Shown here one piece after another: positions 10,759-20,506 of a stretch of 64,000 nucleotides of DNA (positions are counted from its first letter, which is position 1; each line of letters opens with the position of its first letter). Under the pieces are notes generated by a model that saw only the letters and a program-made list of their open reading frames with translations, did not search any database and was not told the DNA's origin. The stretch lies in contig JAVTVY010033629.1 of NCBI GenBank assembly GCA_036873755.1, positions 62,001 to 126,000 of the forward strand. The letters are read 5' to 3'. A program made the translations under genes and the position numbers. The DNA comes from Hanleya hanleyi (lineage: Eukaryota; Mollusca; Polyplacophora; Lepidopleurida; Hanleyidae).

Positions 10759-11319
10759 ATGGACAAGCAGCAGCTGCCTCTGAACACAGCGTCTCCCAAA
10801 ACGCGCAAAGCGCAAGTGGGCTTTGTGGGGATATTGCTAAGCCTGCTGAGTGTGTTGTACGGAGGTGTGTTTTACGAAGTAGCCTATGTCAGCACGTTAC
10901 TTAATCAACTTAGAACTCTAGCTGTGAGTGGCAGTGAAACCAGTCTACAGATATCACCAGTCACCTCCGTGATCGAAACGAGCCCAGCCATCACCACCAC
11001 CAAACCCCGTGTACAAGCCACATCGAGCTCCACACCGAGTATACAGTCAACACCTACACCAAGTACACCCACTACGTCTGAAAACCCATCGGATTTCATC
11101 CCTCACAGTGAACAGACAACGACGACCGACGTTGTACCCACCACCACCACTCCAGTTCACTCGTACCAAATTTACAAGAGCGGGTTACCACGACAGCGCA
11201 TACAGCTCGAACCATGGACCCTCGGTGGCAGCATCCCTTCACGTGCGTCATCGCAGGACCGACGGGCTCCGGCAAAACGCACTTCGTCAGGAAGCTCCTT
11301 CAACACGCCGACAGCATGA
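10759..11319 (+). CDS. Thr/Ser/Pro-rich membrane protein, P1 copy (extended C-terminus)
   Basis: The ATG at 10759 is chosen because it aligns with the P2 start and sits behind a TATA box. Residues 1-20 are basic, and a hydrophobic segment follows (VGFVGILLSLLSVLYGGVFY, about 20-39), so a signal anchor is likely. Residues from about 60 on are a mucin-like Thr/Ser/Pro-rich stalk with TTTT tracts and a repeated HSEQTTTT motif. In P2 a stop follows PVHSY; in P1 that codon is CAA, so the frame runs on into the ATPase gene in another frame. Function is unknown; a virion surface or membrane role is plausible inference. Confidence 0.6.
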   Translation: MDKQQLPLNTASPKTRKAQVGFVGILLSLLSVLYGGVFYEVAYVSTLLNQLRTLAVSGSETSLQISPVTSVIETSPAITTTKPRVQATSSSTPSIQSTPTPSTPTTSENPSDFIPHSEQTTTTDVVPTTTTPVHSYQIYKSGLPRQRIQLEPWTLGGSIPSRASSQDRRAPAKRTSSGSSFNTPTA

Positions 11320-11358
11320 TCACCCCACCCATTGCCCGAGTCGTGTGGTGTTACGGAG
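11214..11358 (+). pseudogene. Packaging ATPase, 5' fragment only (P1)
   Basis: The first about 48 residues of the P2 ATPase are kept, including the Walker A motif GPTGSGKTHFV. Homology stops after VVWCYG at 11358, where the sequence switches to the capsid gene. The Walker B region and the rest of the enzyme are deleted. Confidence 0.85.
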
Positions 11359-12013
11359 CCCTAAGATTGTTATCCAAGACGCAGTCCTGTATGTCCGAAA
11401 AGTGAAACCGAATCCAGCCGTTCAACTGGGACACCTCAAAGCCTTGGAAACAAAACCTGCCCAGTACCCTATCCGACGTGTACAAACCAAAGTGTTCACT
11501 GTGCCTGCTGGAAATATGAGCGCCAACAAAGAAAACCTGTTCCTGGGGGAACTACCGAAGCGATTGATCCTGGCCTGTGTGGAAAATACCAATTTCAGCG
11601 GAGCCTACCCAGAGAATCCGTTTGCCTTTAAACATTTCGGCATCAATGTTGTGGCCCTGCATGTGGATGGACAACAGATCCCAGCCACGGCCTTAACACC
11701 GAACTTTGGGCGCAGGAATTTCATTCGAGCCTATCAGAGCCTGTTTGCAGCCACCGGTCAAATCGACCAGGACGAAGGGAATATGATCAGTCGGGAGGAC
11801 TACGCGAACGGATACACGTTGTTCTGTTTCGATCTGACCCCCACCTTAGAGAACGACCATCAGCTGGCCCTGGCCAAGCAAAGCAATTTACGGTTGGAAA
11901 TCCACTTTGCACGAGCCCTCGGGACCACCGTCAATGTGATCTGCTACGCCGAGTTTGACAACATCATTAAAGTGGACAAGGCGCGAAACGTTCTGTGTGA
12001 CTTTTCCACCTAA
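11359..12013 (+). pseudogene. Double-jelly-roll major capsid protein, 3' part (P1)
   Basis: After seven unmatched bases, homology to the P2 capsid gene begins at 11366 and runs to its stop, giving about 215 C-terminal residues. Landmarks shared with P2 are VRKVKP, KPAQYPIRRVQTK, ENLFLGELPKRL, VALHVDGQQ, EGNMISR and CYAEFDNIIKVDKARNVLCDF. This is the hexon-like protein of Polintons, often annotated F54H12.2-like. The N-terminal jelly roll is lost to a deletion of about 3.1 kb relative to P2. Confidence 0.85.
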
Positions 12014-12014
12014 C

Positions 12015-12524
12015 ATGGATACAGACCAGATAACCACCGTGCTGAAGAATGACCCAGGGACACGTATGGTCTTTCAAGGGCTGTTCGCCCGAGATGTGTT
12101 CCCATTAGACCGTGTGTATCCTGCTGCATACGTTCTCAACACGGACCCGATGGATCGGCCCGGTGAACACTGGGTGGCCGTGTACTTGACAGAAGCGCAG
12201 GGCGAATATTTTGACCCGTACGGCCTGCCACCCCTCCATCCCGATTTAACAGACTTCATGGATCAAGGCGCAGAGACGTGGTGTTGGAAAAGTGAAACGT
12301 TGCAAAGCCAGACCAGTAGCGTGTGCGGACAATATCGCTTGTTTTACCTGTACCATCGATGCCGGGGCAGAACCTTATCTACCATCGTACAGATGTTTGA
12401 CGAGTACCCCAAGGCCGAGGACCGCGATGTACTCGCATATGACTGGGCCGCCCATCATTTCAATGTACAAGTCCCGTTCTGGACTTCAGTTTTCACGTGG
12501 TTGTTCTCACGTTGTTGTTGTTAG
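12015..12524 (+). CDS. Adenain-like cysteine protease (P1 copy, open frame)
   Basis: This is a 169-residue maturation protease of the adenovirus/Polinton type (peptidase family C5), which cleaves capsid precursors. The expected catalytic residues are visible: His in EHWVAVYL (about 55), acidic in EYFDPYG (about 71), Gln/Cys in SSVCGQYRLFYL. The capsid stop and this start are one base apart. The frame is intact here while the P2 copy is frameshifted. The C-terminus carries an extra hydrophobic and Cys tail (FTWLFSRCCC) absent from P2, arising from loss of the P2 stop codon. Confidence 0.85.
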   Translation: MDTDQITTVLKNDPGTRMVFQGLFARDVFPLDRVYPAAYVLNTDPMDRPGEHWVAVYLTEAQGEYFDPYGLPPLHPDLTDFMDQGAETWCWKSETLQSQTSSVCGQYRLFYLYHRCRGRTLSTIVQMFDEYPKAEDRDVLAYDWAAHHFNVQVPFWTSVFTWLFSRCCC

Positions 12525-12533
12525 TTATTGTTG

Positions 12534-12539
12534 AATAAA
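12534..12539 (+). terminator. AATAAA polyadenylation signal after protease
   Basis: TTGTTGAATAAAAAAC lies 10 bp after the protease stop. P2 has the same signal at 32140-32145. It marks the 3' end of the morphogenesis transcription unit. Confidence 0.6.
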
Positions 12540-12835
12540 AAACAAAATGAGATCTCACAAAAAAAAACCCTGTCTTGTGTGTTTTCTATATGAGCATAAT
12601 GCATAAAACACAACACCGTGGATGGGCTTGATAATTTATTATCTAAAATCAGAACTAGTGAGAAACCAGTGTTCTGCAGGATACGCATCAATTAGATTAG
12701 ACAGTCAAGAACACTGGTTAGCTAAAATCATACAGTATAAAAGCAGGCTAGGCAACATCGGCGGCACAGCTAGGCAGAACGCATTTGATATCATAGCTAG
12801 GCATGGCACATTATTCAAATCGGGACTAGATGCAC

Positions 12836-13090
12836 AGTATTCATAATACATGTAATCACGACAGTATTCATAATAGATGTAATCACGACATTATTCATAA
12901 TACATGTAATCACGACAGAAGATCAGACACACTGCATTACTATACAACTAGTGATAATTTATAGATGCATGAAATTACTAATCCGGATAATGCATAGATT
13001 AGATCGTGATAGTTAATCAAATCCATATAGGATAGTGTCCATATATGATAATGTCAATAAGTCCATATAGGATAATGTCCATATTGTGTA
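12836..13090. repeat. Short tandem repeats in the DIRS 3' region
   Basis: At 12836-12920 a unit like TATTCATAATACATGTAATC plus ACGACA occurs three times. At 13020-13090 a unit like CCATATAGGATAATGT occurs about three times. These lie downstream of the recombinase and upstream of the left terminal repeat, where DIRS elements carry internal complementary sequence. That role is not demonstrated. Confidence 0.5.
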
Positions 13091-13125
13091 CTGTCTACGA
13101 CAATATCCCCAACACCAACGAAGTA

Positions 13126-13287
13126 TCAAAGTAGGGGGTAGGAAAGTGTATTAAATATACCAAGGGTACTATCATGGTCAGGCCGCACATAGCGAAACAC
13201 ACAATCACTCCTCCAGTCTCCGATGGATCGGACTACAGGAAGTGGCACTCCCGCACGCCTAAGGCTGTGCGTATTATAATCTGCTGA
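13126..13287 (-). pseudogene. Tyrosine recombinase C-terminal end (DIRS)
   Basis: The minus strand encodes about 53 residues with THSLRRAGVP (the H-x-x-R box) and GDWRSDCVFRYV (the catalytic Tyr region), then a stop at 13126-13128. These are the boxes absent from the frame at 15206-16200. The gap is filled by a Penelope-like insertion of about 1.9 kb, so the two pieces are one gene disrupted by that insertion. Confidence 0.8.
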
Positions 13288-15205
13288 TGGAATTACAAGC
13301 GTCTAGTCCGTCATTCATAATCCATCCGTCGTCCATTAGAGAATATCCGCGTCCATAATCCAAAGATCTATTCCATTTTCCACATAACAGTATTAGCACC
13401 AAATTCGAAAAGACAATCATAGTATACATAAACATAGGCTTGTTTCCTGCAAGAGAAAAGCGGTCAACAGTTTTCAATGATGCCGGCAAGACATCATGAT
13501 GTTCCAAAAATATCAAATCCGTATCGCTGATCAGTATTCTGAATCCATAATATTCGTTATAGAGTCGTCATCTAAAAAAAAGATGTATCTCAGTCACGCT
13601 TTGATTGTGTCTGTTCATATGAGTACCATGAGGATCTTGAAGTACATGGGTTCAAACGGCCCCTAGCCCCGGGTTAAGCGGAATTAGACACAAGTTACGA
13701 AACGTAGCGCCATAGATCTTGCACGCTACGTTCGTATTTTGCTATCAGCTTGCGATATGTATCGCCAAATTTGAGAAACTTTGAGTGGAGGCGCTTGGTG
13801 GAATAGCCCTGTTTTATAAGTTTCTGCAACAATGTTTTGTGAAGTTGATTAAAATCATCACATTTAACACAGGATCTAGCAAATGCTACTAAGCGAGATA
13901 TGTATACGCCATATGCAGGTCCCACTGGAATATTACTATCCAGAAAGGGATAGTTTACGATGTCGAAATTGTAATCATCTCTTTTGTCATAAAGTCGACG
14001 AGAGAGAATGCCCGCTTCATTTTATAGAGGTAGAGATCTAAATAAGATGTGCCTGTAGGGCTATCTGTAGTTTCCTTCAAATCCAGTGAAGGTGGATATA
14101 TATCCTTCACTGCGTCATTTATATAGTGATTATCCACAGCGAGAACATCGTCTATATAGCGTTTGGTGAATGAGAAGGAACGGGCTTTGAATGGATCGGT
14201 TTTTGAAAGCGCCTGCATATAGTCATATTCATAAGAGAACAGATACAGGAGTGCACAATTAGTACCCATTGGAATACCTATATGCTGCTGATATATTGTG
14301 TTGCCAAATTTCACATAGATATTTTTAATGAGAAATTCAAGCAACTCTATAAACAAAGAAACATCCCATGAATGATATCTCTTGTATGTAGTAGAGCTAA
14401 AGAATGCTTTATGGCTTCCGACATTAATATATCTACGATCAGTTTTCTTGAACACAGATACTATTAATGAACTTAGACAGTCAATAAGGTCCTGATGAGG
14501 GATTGTAGTATAGAGAGTCGAGAAATCCCATGTGGATACATGTCTGTACGGTATGTGACCTTTAGTATCAAGCTCTTCCGTAAGACATTTTGAGTTTTTC
14601 AATATCCACATACATTCAACGCCAGAGTTCTTAGAAATAGTGGCGCAATACCTTTCCCAAAATGCTTTTACCTCCTGAAGGGCCCTCGTCAATAGGGTTG
14701 AAAGAAGCTTGGTGGTGCGGCTTCTAGAACCAGCTATGAATCTAGCTTTGTATGGTGATTTATGCATTTTGGGTGTCCAGTATATTTTTGGTATGTCGTT
14801 ATGATTGGTTGGAAGACAAATACCTCTTTCCCTGAGAAACTTTTGTGATTGTTAAATAAATCTTCCAGAGTAAATGCAGTTTGGGAGTAAGTAGACGTAT
14901 TTGATGAAGATATGTCTACACTCAATTCTTTAACCAGCACCTGGTAATAGTAATGTTTACATATGAATATTATATTATTCGGAGCTTTGTCTGCTGGGAC
15001 TATGACGAATTTACTCTGGAGATTTGCTAGAACTTCTTGCGAATTGAGGTTTCTCAGAACTTGTTTTGCTTGGGAAGAGTACTTCTGTCAATATGGCGGA
15101 TTGTTTCAACGACCTTGCTCTTGGTGAGGTCCAGCCAATCAGCGAGTACTGTAGGTTCAACTTTTTCTCGCTTAGACCAATCAATAACGTACTGTTCCAA
15201 TCAGG
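13288..15205 (-). mobile_element. Penelope-like element (5'-truncated) inserted in the DIRS recombinase gene
   Basis: On the minus strand the order is N-terminal motifs, RT, C-terminal region and a 3' segment ending ...GACTAGACGCTTGTAAT at 13288. A second copy of the last about 340 bp lies at 16455-16796 in opposite orientation, which fixes the 3' end. A perfect 15-bp-arm palindrome occupies the 5' junction (15189-15220). The element separates the two halves of the recombinase gene. Confidence 0.8.
13695..15180 (-). pseudogene. Penelope-like reverse transcriptase
   Basis: Minus-strand motifs in order: IVPADKAPNNIIFICKHYYY (about 14960-15020), TSTYSQTAF, SPYKARFIAGS, TWDFSTLYTTIPH, HIGIPMGTNCALL and FTKRYIDDVLAV (the catalytic YIDD box), then YISRLVAFARSC and KLIKQGYSTKRL in the C-terminal part. 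These are characteristic of Penelope-like RTs. The frame breaks near 14750 and after 13955, so no single open frame remains. The GIY-YIG endonuclease expected after the RT is not evident. Confidence 0.8.
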
Positions 15206-16200
15206 TGATTGGAACAGTACTGACCGATCAGGCGTATCAGACGCCCAAGTTGACGACGAAACTGCACATCAGACAACGTTTTGGTACTATTATGGAGCCT
15301 ATAGGAGAAGAGGGGCGACTGGTCGCTGACCTGCCCGGATGCCGCAATAAACATAATAATGGAAGAGGCAGGGCAAATCGGATTACCCCTGAGGAATGAA
15401 ATAGCAACTTCATGCATGCGCTGTGAAAATTGAATAGTCTTAGATGCTCTAACTTTAAGGATTACACCCCTATCCACCACGCGCATATCACATCGTAGAA
15501 CACACTTGCACTGTACATTCTTATCAGTCGGTACAGTCACATTACTCACGCGCAGAAGGCCAAAAAATGCAGTAACAATAGTGGCCCAAATAAGCCGATT
15601 ATAGGTGATAGAGAGATCCAATTGCTGGTGAATCGCGCACAAATGCTGTAAGGTCAAAGGCAACTTGTAGGTAGAAGACGCCCCTTTCACACGTTTCACG
15701 CCTGTGAGAATAGAACGTAAACGCCAATTGTCTTGTAATGGGTCAGCATAACTACACTGTCTATGCATTAGCTTCACCACACCTATATACTGACGTACCG
15801 TCCCACAGGACTTTGACCTAGCGAGAGAAGCTACATATCTTAGAATGGTACTCTCTTCTGCTGGTACCGCAATACAGTCGATACGAGAGCAAAAATCTAT
15901 GTAACACCTGATCTGTGTGGCATATGTACGTTTCGTGGAGGCTGCCAGGGCATTAGATTCCCAATAGGAAGCCTCCTTATCAAGTTTTCGTAATAATCCT
16001 GCCACCGGCGAATCTGCAGCGAAAGAAAATACATGGCACCTTGAGACATGTGAAAGGGTAGCCAATAAAAGGCTGGCATCGCAAATCCAAATTGTTTGAA
16101 CAGAATATTGGTAAACCTCTCCATCGGTGCAAACGCGAAACCGAGTCTGCCAAACTGTTAAATTGTCCAGGAAAATAAATAGCTTGTATACTAAAGTCAT
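15206..16200 (-). pseudogene. DIRS tyrosine recombinase, N-terminal and core part
   Basis: After a short lead-in, the frame shows a core-binding domain (KRTYATQIRCYIDFC, RQYIGVVKLMHRQ) and the start of the catalytic domain with the first Arg in FFGLLRVSNV and the lysine strand VRASKTIQFS. The HxxR and Tyr boxes are missing because the Penelope-like insertion interrupts the gene; they are found at 13126-13287. The enzyme family resolves circular DNA copies into new sites without target duplication. Confidence 0.8.
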
Positions 16201-16454
16201 TCTGTAACGACAGTATACTCAACATATCGAGCAATTTGAGGGCCTCACTACACTTAGTCGATCCCTTATTTACAATGGCAGCCGTAGCCGAATTATCAGT
16301 GTAAACAATAACACGTCTGCCACTCCAATCTTTGTGCCATCTTTTCGCGGATTCTAACACCATCGCAAGTTCTTGTACATTAATATGGGTCGCAGCTAGT
16401 GCAGGATTGTCCAAGTGCCAAACTCGATACGTCCAGTCAAGGTTACAGAATGCT
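15980..16454 (-). pseudogene. DIRS RNase H domain, C-terminal part
   Basis: The minus strand encodes HINVQELAMVLESAKRW, YTDNSATAAIVNKGS and FPGQFNSLADSVSR, which match the Glu, Asp and late Asp regions of DIRS-type RNase H. The domain's beginning (VQTDA) lies beyond 16796, separated by a 342-bp Penelope 3'-end insertion. It overlaps the recombinase frame at its 3' end, a common DIRS arrangement. Confidence 0.75.
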
Positions 16455-16796
16455 CCGCTGGCTCATATGAACAGTCACAATCAAAGCGTGACTGAGATAC
16501 ATCATCTTTAGATGACGACTTTACAACGAATATTATGGATTAAGAATACTGATCAGCGATACGGATTTGATATTTTTGGAACATCATGATGTCTTGCCGG
16601 CATCATTGAATACTGTTGACCGCTTCTCTCTTGCAGGAAACAAGCCTATGTTTTTGTATACTATGATTGTCTTTTTGAATTTAGTACTAATACTGTTATA
16701 TGGAAAATGGAATAGGTCTTTGGATTATGGACGCGGATATTCTCTAATGGACGACGGCTAGATTATGAATGACGGACTAGACGCTTGTAATGCATC
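16455..16796 (+). mobile_element. Penelope-like 3'-end copy inserted in DIRS RNase H
   Basis: A near-identical inverted copy of 13288-13640, running from CTCATATGAACAG to GACTAGACGCTTGTAAT. It carries only the 3' region, as expected for an extremely 5'-truncated retroposition. It falls between the TDA motif and the rest of the RNase H domain, so the insertion is younger than the DIRS element. Confidence 0.8.
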
Positions 16797-17867
16797 TGTT
16801 TGAACACTTATGGTCTGTCGAATGTCCCAAATTAACTTCCTGTTCTGGGTATTACACAGTAAAAAGGCCCACCACTGAAGGTCGGCCATAATTGGTTGTA
16901 GTCTAGCTTTATGGTAAGGCAATTTCAAAGTTGACAGCAGATTAAAAATACTACGTGTATGCAGCCTACCCCAATTTATAGCATTTGAGGCCCATGTCAG
17001 CTTCCCCGCTAGTCTCTCCAACTGTTTTCGAGTTGCCCGTCTCTTTTTGGCGAATACACTTATCTCCTGAACTAGATTTTTTAGCTTTTCCCCCTCCAAA
17101 GACAGACAGTTGCTAATGGTATTAATTTCAATACCCAAGAATGTCAAACCTGTAGATGGGCCTACGACCTTTGTCCAGTTAATTTTGAAGCCTAGATTGC
17201 GTAGAAGTGAAATCAACGTATTGTAAGCAGTTTGACATTCCTCAAATGTGGGAGCGTAGAGTGCAAAGTCATCAATATACGCCACGCAGGAAAAACCACG
17301 TCTGTGCATCATACGACACACACTCAATCGGTTGAAAATACTGGGACTCTTACGGGCCCCGAAGCAAAGCCGCGTATCTATGAGAAAAGATGGATCAGTT
17401 TCGCCAGCAAAAGTCCATTGCAGGCCTGTGTACTCGTAATTGGACGGATGTATGCCCACTGACCGATACGCCGACTTCAGATCAACTTTTGCAAGGTAGT
17501 ACCCAGGCTCTAAACGATCAAGCAGGGATTTTACAGTTTGGTACTCCTGGGGATCTTTGGTGGCATAATCGTTCAAACTAGAACCAATTGGTCTGCTAGC
17601 ATCATGGATAACTCGTGTACCACCATCCGCCTTAGGCACAGCGCCAAGGGCACTCACAATTGTAGGGGGCCTTGACACTTTAACATAGTTATTTTCCTGT
17701 ATTTCCTCTAATAACACTTTTTCTACTCTATCTCTGGCCTCATTGGCAGATTTACAGTTTGCTGTGTAAACTGGTAATGGTGAAATATCTGTATTATCTA
17801 TCAGAGAACAACCATTCTTAATACCATCTAAAAGGAAGTCCCTGTCGGGGTCGTTCTCCAACTCCAC
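16797..17867 (-). pseudogene. DIRS reverse transcriptase (interrupted)
   Basis: The minus-strand frame contains VPKADGGTRVIHDASRP, YYLAKVDLKSAYRSVGIH, CFGARKSPSIFNRLS, VAYIDDFALYAP (the catalytic YIDD) and the thumb GLTFLGIEIN, ending at the RNase H start SVQTDA before the insertion. It copies the element RNA using circular templates. Start placed at 17867; gag ends 56 bp upstream. The polymerase part appears open; the disruption is downstream. Confidence 0.85.
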
Positions 17868-17923
17868 CTCCCAGACTGATAAACACTGTTGTACAGGGGA
17901 GGGATTAGGCTCCTATATAACGT

Positions 17924-19108
17924 CTATTCGTTTTTTGATGCAGGCTTTGATGACTGACTGCTGTACTTATGATGGTTAAAGTCACTGTGATCCGACGATA
18001 GACAAGTTGTACAGATATGGGAATAGTTACAAACTGTCAATGAACATCCTTGGCGGCCGTTGAATTTAGCACAAATAGGCTTACCCAACCGTTGATCAAA
18101 TTTTGACCGATTGTTTTGCTGATGATTTTTCATGCGATAAGCAGAGCTATTTCCCAATCTTGTATTATTACCAGACCTGTCCTGCCTAGGGCGCAACATA
18201 GCTTGCATCAGAAATGTATTGTCCAAATTCCATGCGCTACTATTCTGGTGCTGCTGTTTTCTAAATTCAAGGTCATAATTCAGGACCGATACCCAGTCAA
18301 ATGTTTGAGCAAAAGTTGCCACTTTAGTAATGTAACTGATGTATGCTAACAAAGTCTCTTGTGCACACTCATCTTTAGTAATCATTTCACTCAGAATTTT
18401 TGAAGAACCTTCCACAAACTGAGCAACTGACAGTCGATCATGGGGTATTTTGCCATCCTTTTTTCTCAGTTCGAAAGCTCCCATATCCACATTATTCAAT
18501 GATTTATTCCCCGACTGGGGCGACAGTGTTATATAGTCTCGCACATGGCGAAGTGGGGATTTATGGACAGAAGAAGGAGCGGCAAGAAGCGTCGAAAATA
18601 GGTTTAACATACCGGTACCAGTCTCCGCATTTTGTGGTCCATCACCGGGAACTAAGCCGGCAAATCTGCCTTGGGTAGCTGAATTTGCCGCCAATTGTAA
18701 AACATCAAATAGTTCAGTCGCGGACATCCCTGTTGTCGCCGCTGCTGCCCTAGTCTGTTGTCCGCCGCTACCATTCTCGGCAGAATTACTTGCAACACTT
18801 TCGTGTACAGTTCTCACGTCGCCCGATATAGTGGCCGCCATATTGGTTCTCTCGGGAGCAAAGTTGTACCCCGGTATCTCTAAAAGTGCATTTTTCAGAA
18901 GTAAACGTTGTCCAACTGGTAAGCTAGCAAACGAAGTTTCTACCAATTCAGGAGATAAAAGTTTTAGGCTAGACGCCGTCTCGAAGCCTTCACCCATGAG
19001 CGCTGCTATAGTTTCAGCTGTAAACTCGTTATCCTTCGCCCAGGCTGGTACGTCGTAATTCCTTTCGAGCGCTCTTTGCTCACTGCGAGTACGTTGTAAA
19101 TCAGCCAT
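17924..19108 (-). CDS. DIRS Gag-like protein
   Basis: An intact frame of 394 residues. The N-terminal region has a SAM-like helical stretch (TAETIAALMGEGFETASSL, then LLLKNALLEI). The middle is Ser/Ala/Thr-rich. The C-terminal part carries a CCCH-type zinc finger (CAKFNGRQGCSLTVCNYSH), followed by CTTCLSSDH. This combination is typical of DIRS-family ORF1 proteins, which bind element RNA. It is the only unbroken coding frame of the element. Confidence 0.8.
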   Translation of the reverse strand: MADLQRTRSEQRALERNYDVPAWAKDNEFTAETIAALMGEGFETASSLKLLSPELVETSFASLPVGQRLLLKNALLEIPGYNFAPERTNMAATISGDVRTVHESVASNSAENGSGGQQTRAAAATTGMSATELFDVLQLAANSATQGRFAGLVPGDGPQNAETGTGMLNLFSTLLAAPSSVHKSPLRHVRDYITLSPQSGNKSLNNVDMGAFELRKKDGKIPHDRLSVAQFVEGSSKILSEMITKDECAQETLLAYISYITKVATFAQTFDWVSVLNYDLEFRKQQHQNSSAWNLDNTFLMQAMLRPRQDRSGNNTRLGNSSAYRMKNHQQNNRSKFDQRLGKPICAKFNGRQGCSLTVCNYSHICTTCLSSDHSDFNHHKYSSQSSKPASKNE

Positions 19109-19325
19109 CCCAACACAGAATTGTTAAAAATTTAAAATATAAAAGTCCACAAGCCCAATTGCGGACTGTGCAGCAGGCAGGCAGCAAGACGGCGTATAAA
19201 ATATATTTGCAAATGGCGCTCTATCAGCTGCTAGCCCATAATATATGCATGCAGCGCCCCCTATATGCCAAAAAGCGCATCACCCACGGCATTGTGTTTT
19301 ACGACAACTTCGCGAAGTTTTCCAC

Positions 19326-20506
19326 GAAACTGGCTTTGAACACCGTATTAGCCAATCAGTGGCCTAGAATGGAGCCAAAGGTAAACCCATCCATGTCCAG
19401 AAAACATTACCCGGGTGTACAAGAACCCGGATGCAGGAGCGGGCGTAAGCGAAAGCATCCTAGTACCCGGATGTAGGCGCAGACGTGAGCGAAATTCTAG
19501 TACCCGTCCATTGGTTCTTTTATCGATCGCTCATTGGCTCTTTTTCTCGACCGCTGATTGGTGCAAATGAAACTGCCCATCCTTCCCAGGTTAATTTACA
19601 ATGCCCCTTTTTGGTTTCAAGCTCTGTGTATCGATGCCGCAACATTGTTGCCGAACCTTGCCGAAAGGGAGACCTTTGACCTTTTGACCTGAATGTGACC
19701 TTTGACCTTTTGACCCGACATTCATCCGCGTAATTCCGGTGATGCCGCGCACTTCCGGATAACCCGCACGCGCGCGCGCTGCGGCCGGGGCGGGCCGGGC
19801 CGGGAAAAACCCCACAGACAGGTCAGTACATGCATTCCTATCATGTTCCCAGGTCACACCCCATTCACACAGACCCTCATGCACACCCGGATGCAGGCGC
19901 AGACGTCAGCGAAATTCTGGCGGGAAAAACCCCCACAGACAGGTCAGTAAATGTTCTATCATGTTCCAAGGCCACCCCCCATTCATCCAAACCGGAAGTC
20001 ACGTCATACCCCTAATTTTACATGCACCCATCCATGACTGGATGCCCCTTCACGAATGCTTCACTTTGATACCTCACTCGACTCCATCGGACCATTAGTG
20101 GCCCACCTAGACCGCAAAAACGTCTATTTCCACACCCGGTTCCCACAATTCCCTGTCTGCGCGTGCGCAGAATGTGGACAACGGCCGAGACACTACTACA
20201 GGCGGTTGCTCCCTCACATATGCTTCACATGGATACCTCACTCGACTCCATCGGCCCATTAGTGGCTCGCCTAGGCCCCAAAACGTCTATTTCCATACAC
20301 TTTCTCTACTGCGCATGCGCAAAATGACGTCAGTTCCACGTCACACCCAGCACGTTGGATACTCCCTCACGTATGCTTTACATTGATACCTCACTCGTTC
20401 CAATCGGCCCAATAGTGGCCCACCTAAACCCCAACACGTCTATTTCTATACTACGGCCAGACTGCGCATGCGCAGACTATTGACAACGAACGACACACTA
20501 GCCATA
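19326..20506. repeat. Right terminal inverted repeat of P1 (truncated)
   Basis: Reverse complement of about 6706-7760, in order: CCAAT cluster, AGGTCA repeats (19675-19720), GC-rich CGCG block, CRE-like site near 19992-20006, then about three 150-bp NRF1-type units. It ends after GACACACTAG at 20506 in unrelated DNA, so the outer part is missing. Confidence 0.75.

Larger units (their letters stand above)
12605..19325 (-). mobile_element. DIRS-like tyrosine-recombinase retroelement inserted in P1
   Basis: The empty site is visible in P2: GCATAATGCATGAAACTGGC at about 32197-32217 is split here between 12604 and 19326, with no target duplication, as expected for recombinase-mediated insertion. 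The ends are inverted: left TAAAACACAACACCGTGG, right in reverse complement TAAAACACAATGCCGTGG, with about 24 further bases including TTCGCGAA beyond the right repeat. Minus-strand gene order is gag, RT-RNase H, tyrosine recombinase. The recombinase and RNase H are each interrupted by Penelope-like sequences. Confidence 0.85.
5436..20506 (+). mobile_element. Polinton/Maverick-like element P1 (decayed, right end truncated)
   Basis: The left end carries the terminal motif shared with two other elements here (AGTAGT followed by GTCTAC, at about 5436-5450), then a long TIR region, a gene block (8140-12524) colinear with element P2, and the inverse of the TIR at 19326-20506. The right TIR breaks off at about 20506 inside a unit matching 6706, so about 1.2 kb of the end is missing and no target duplication can be read. 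Recognisable genes are integrase, membrane protein, ATPase fragment, capsid 3' part and protease. A 6.7-kb DIRS-like element interrupts the right side. No polymerase B gene is visible. Confidence 0.85.
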
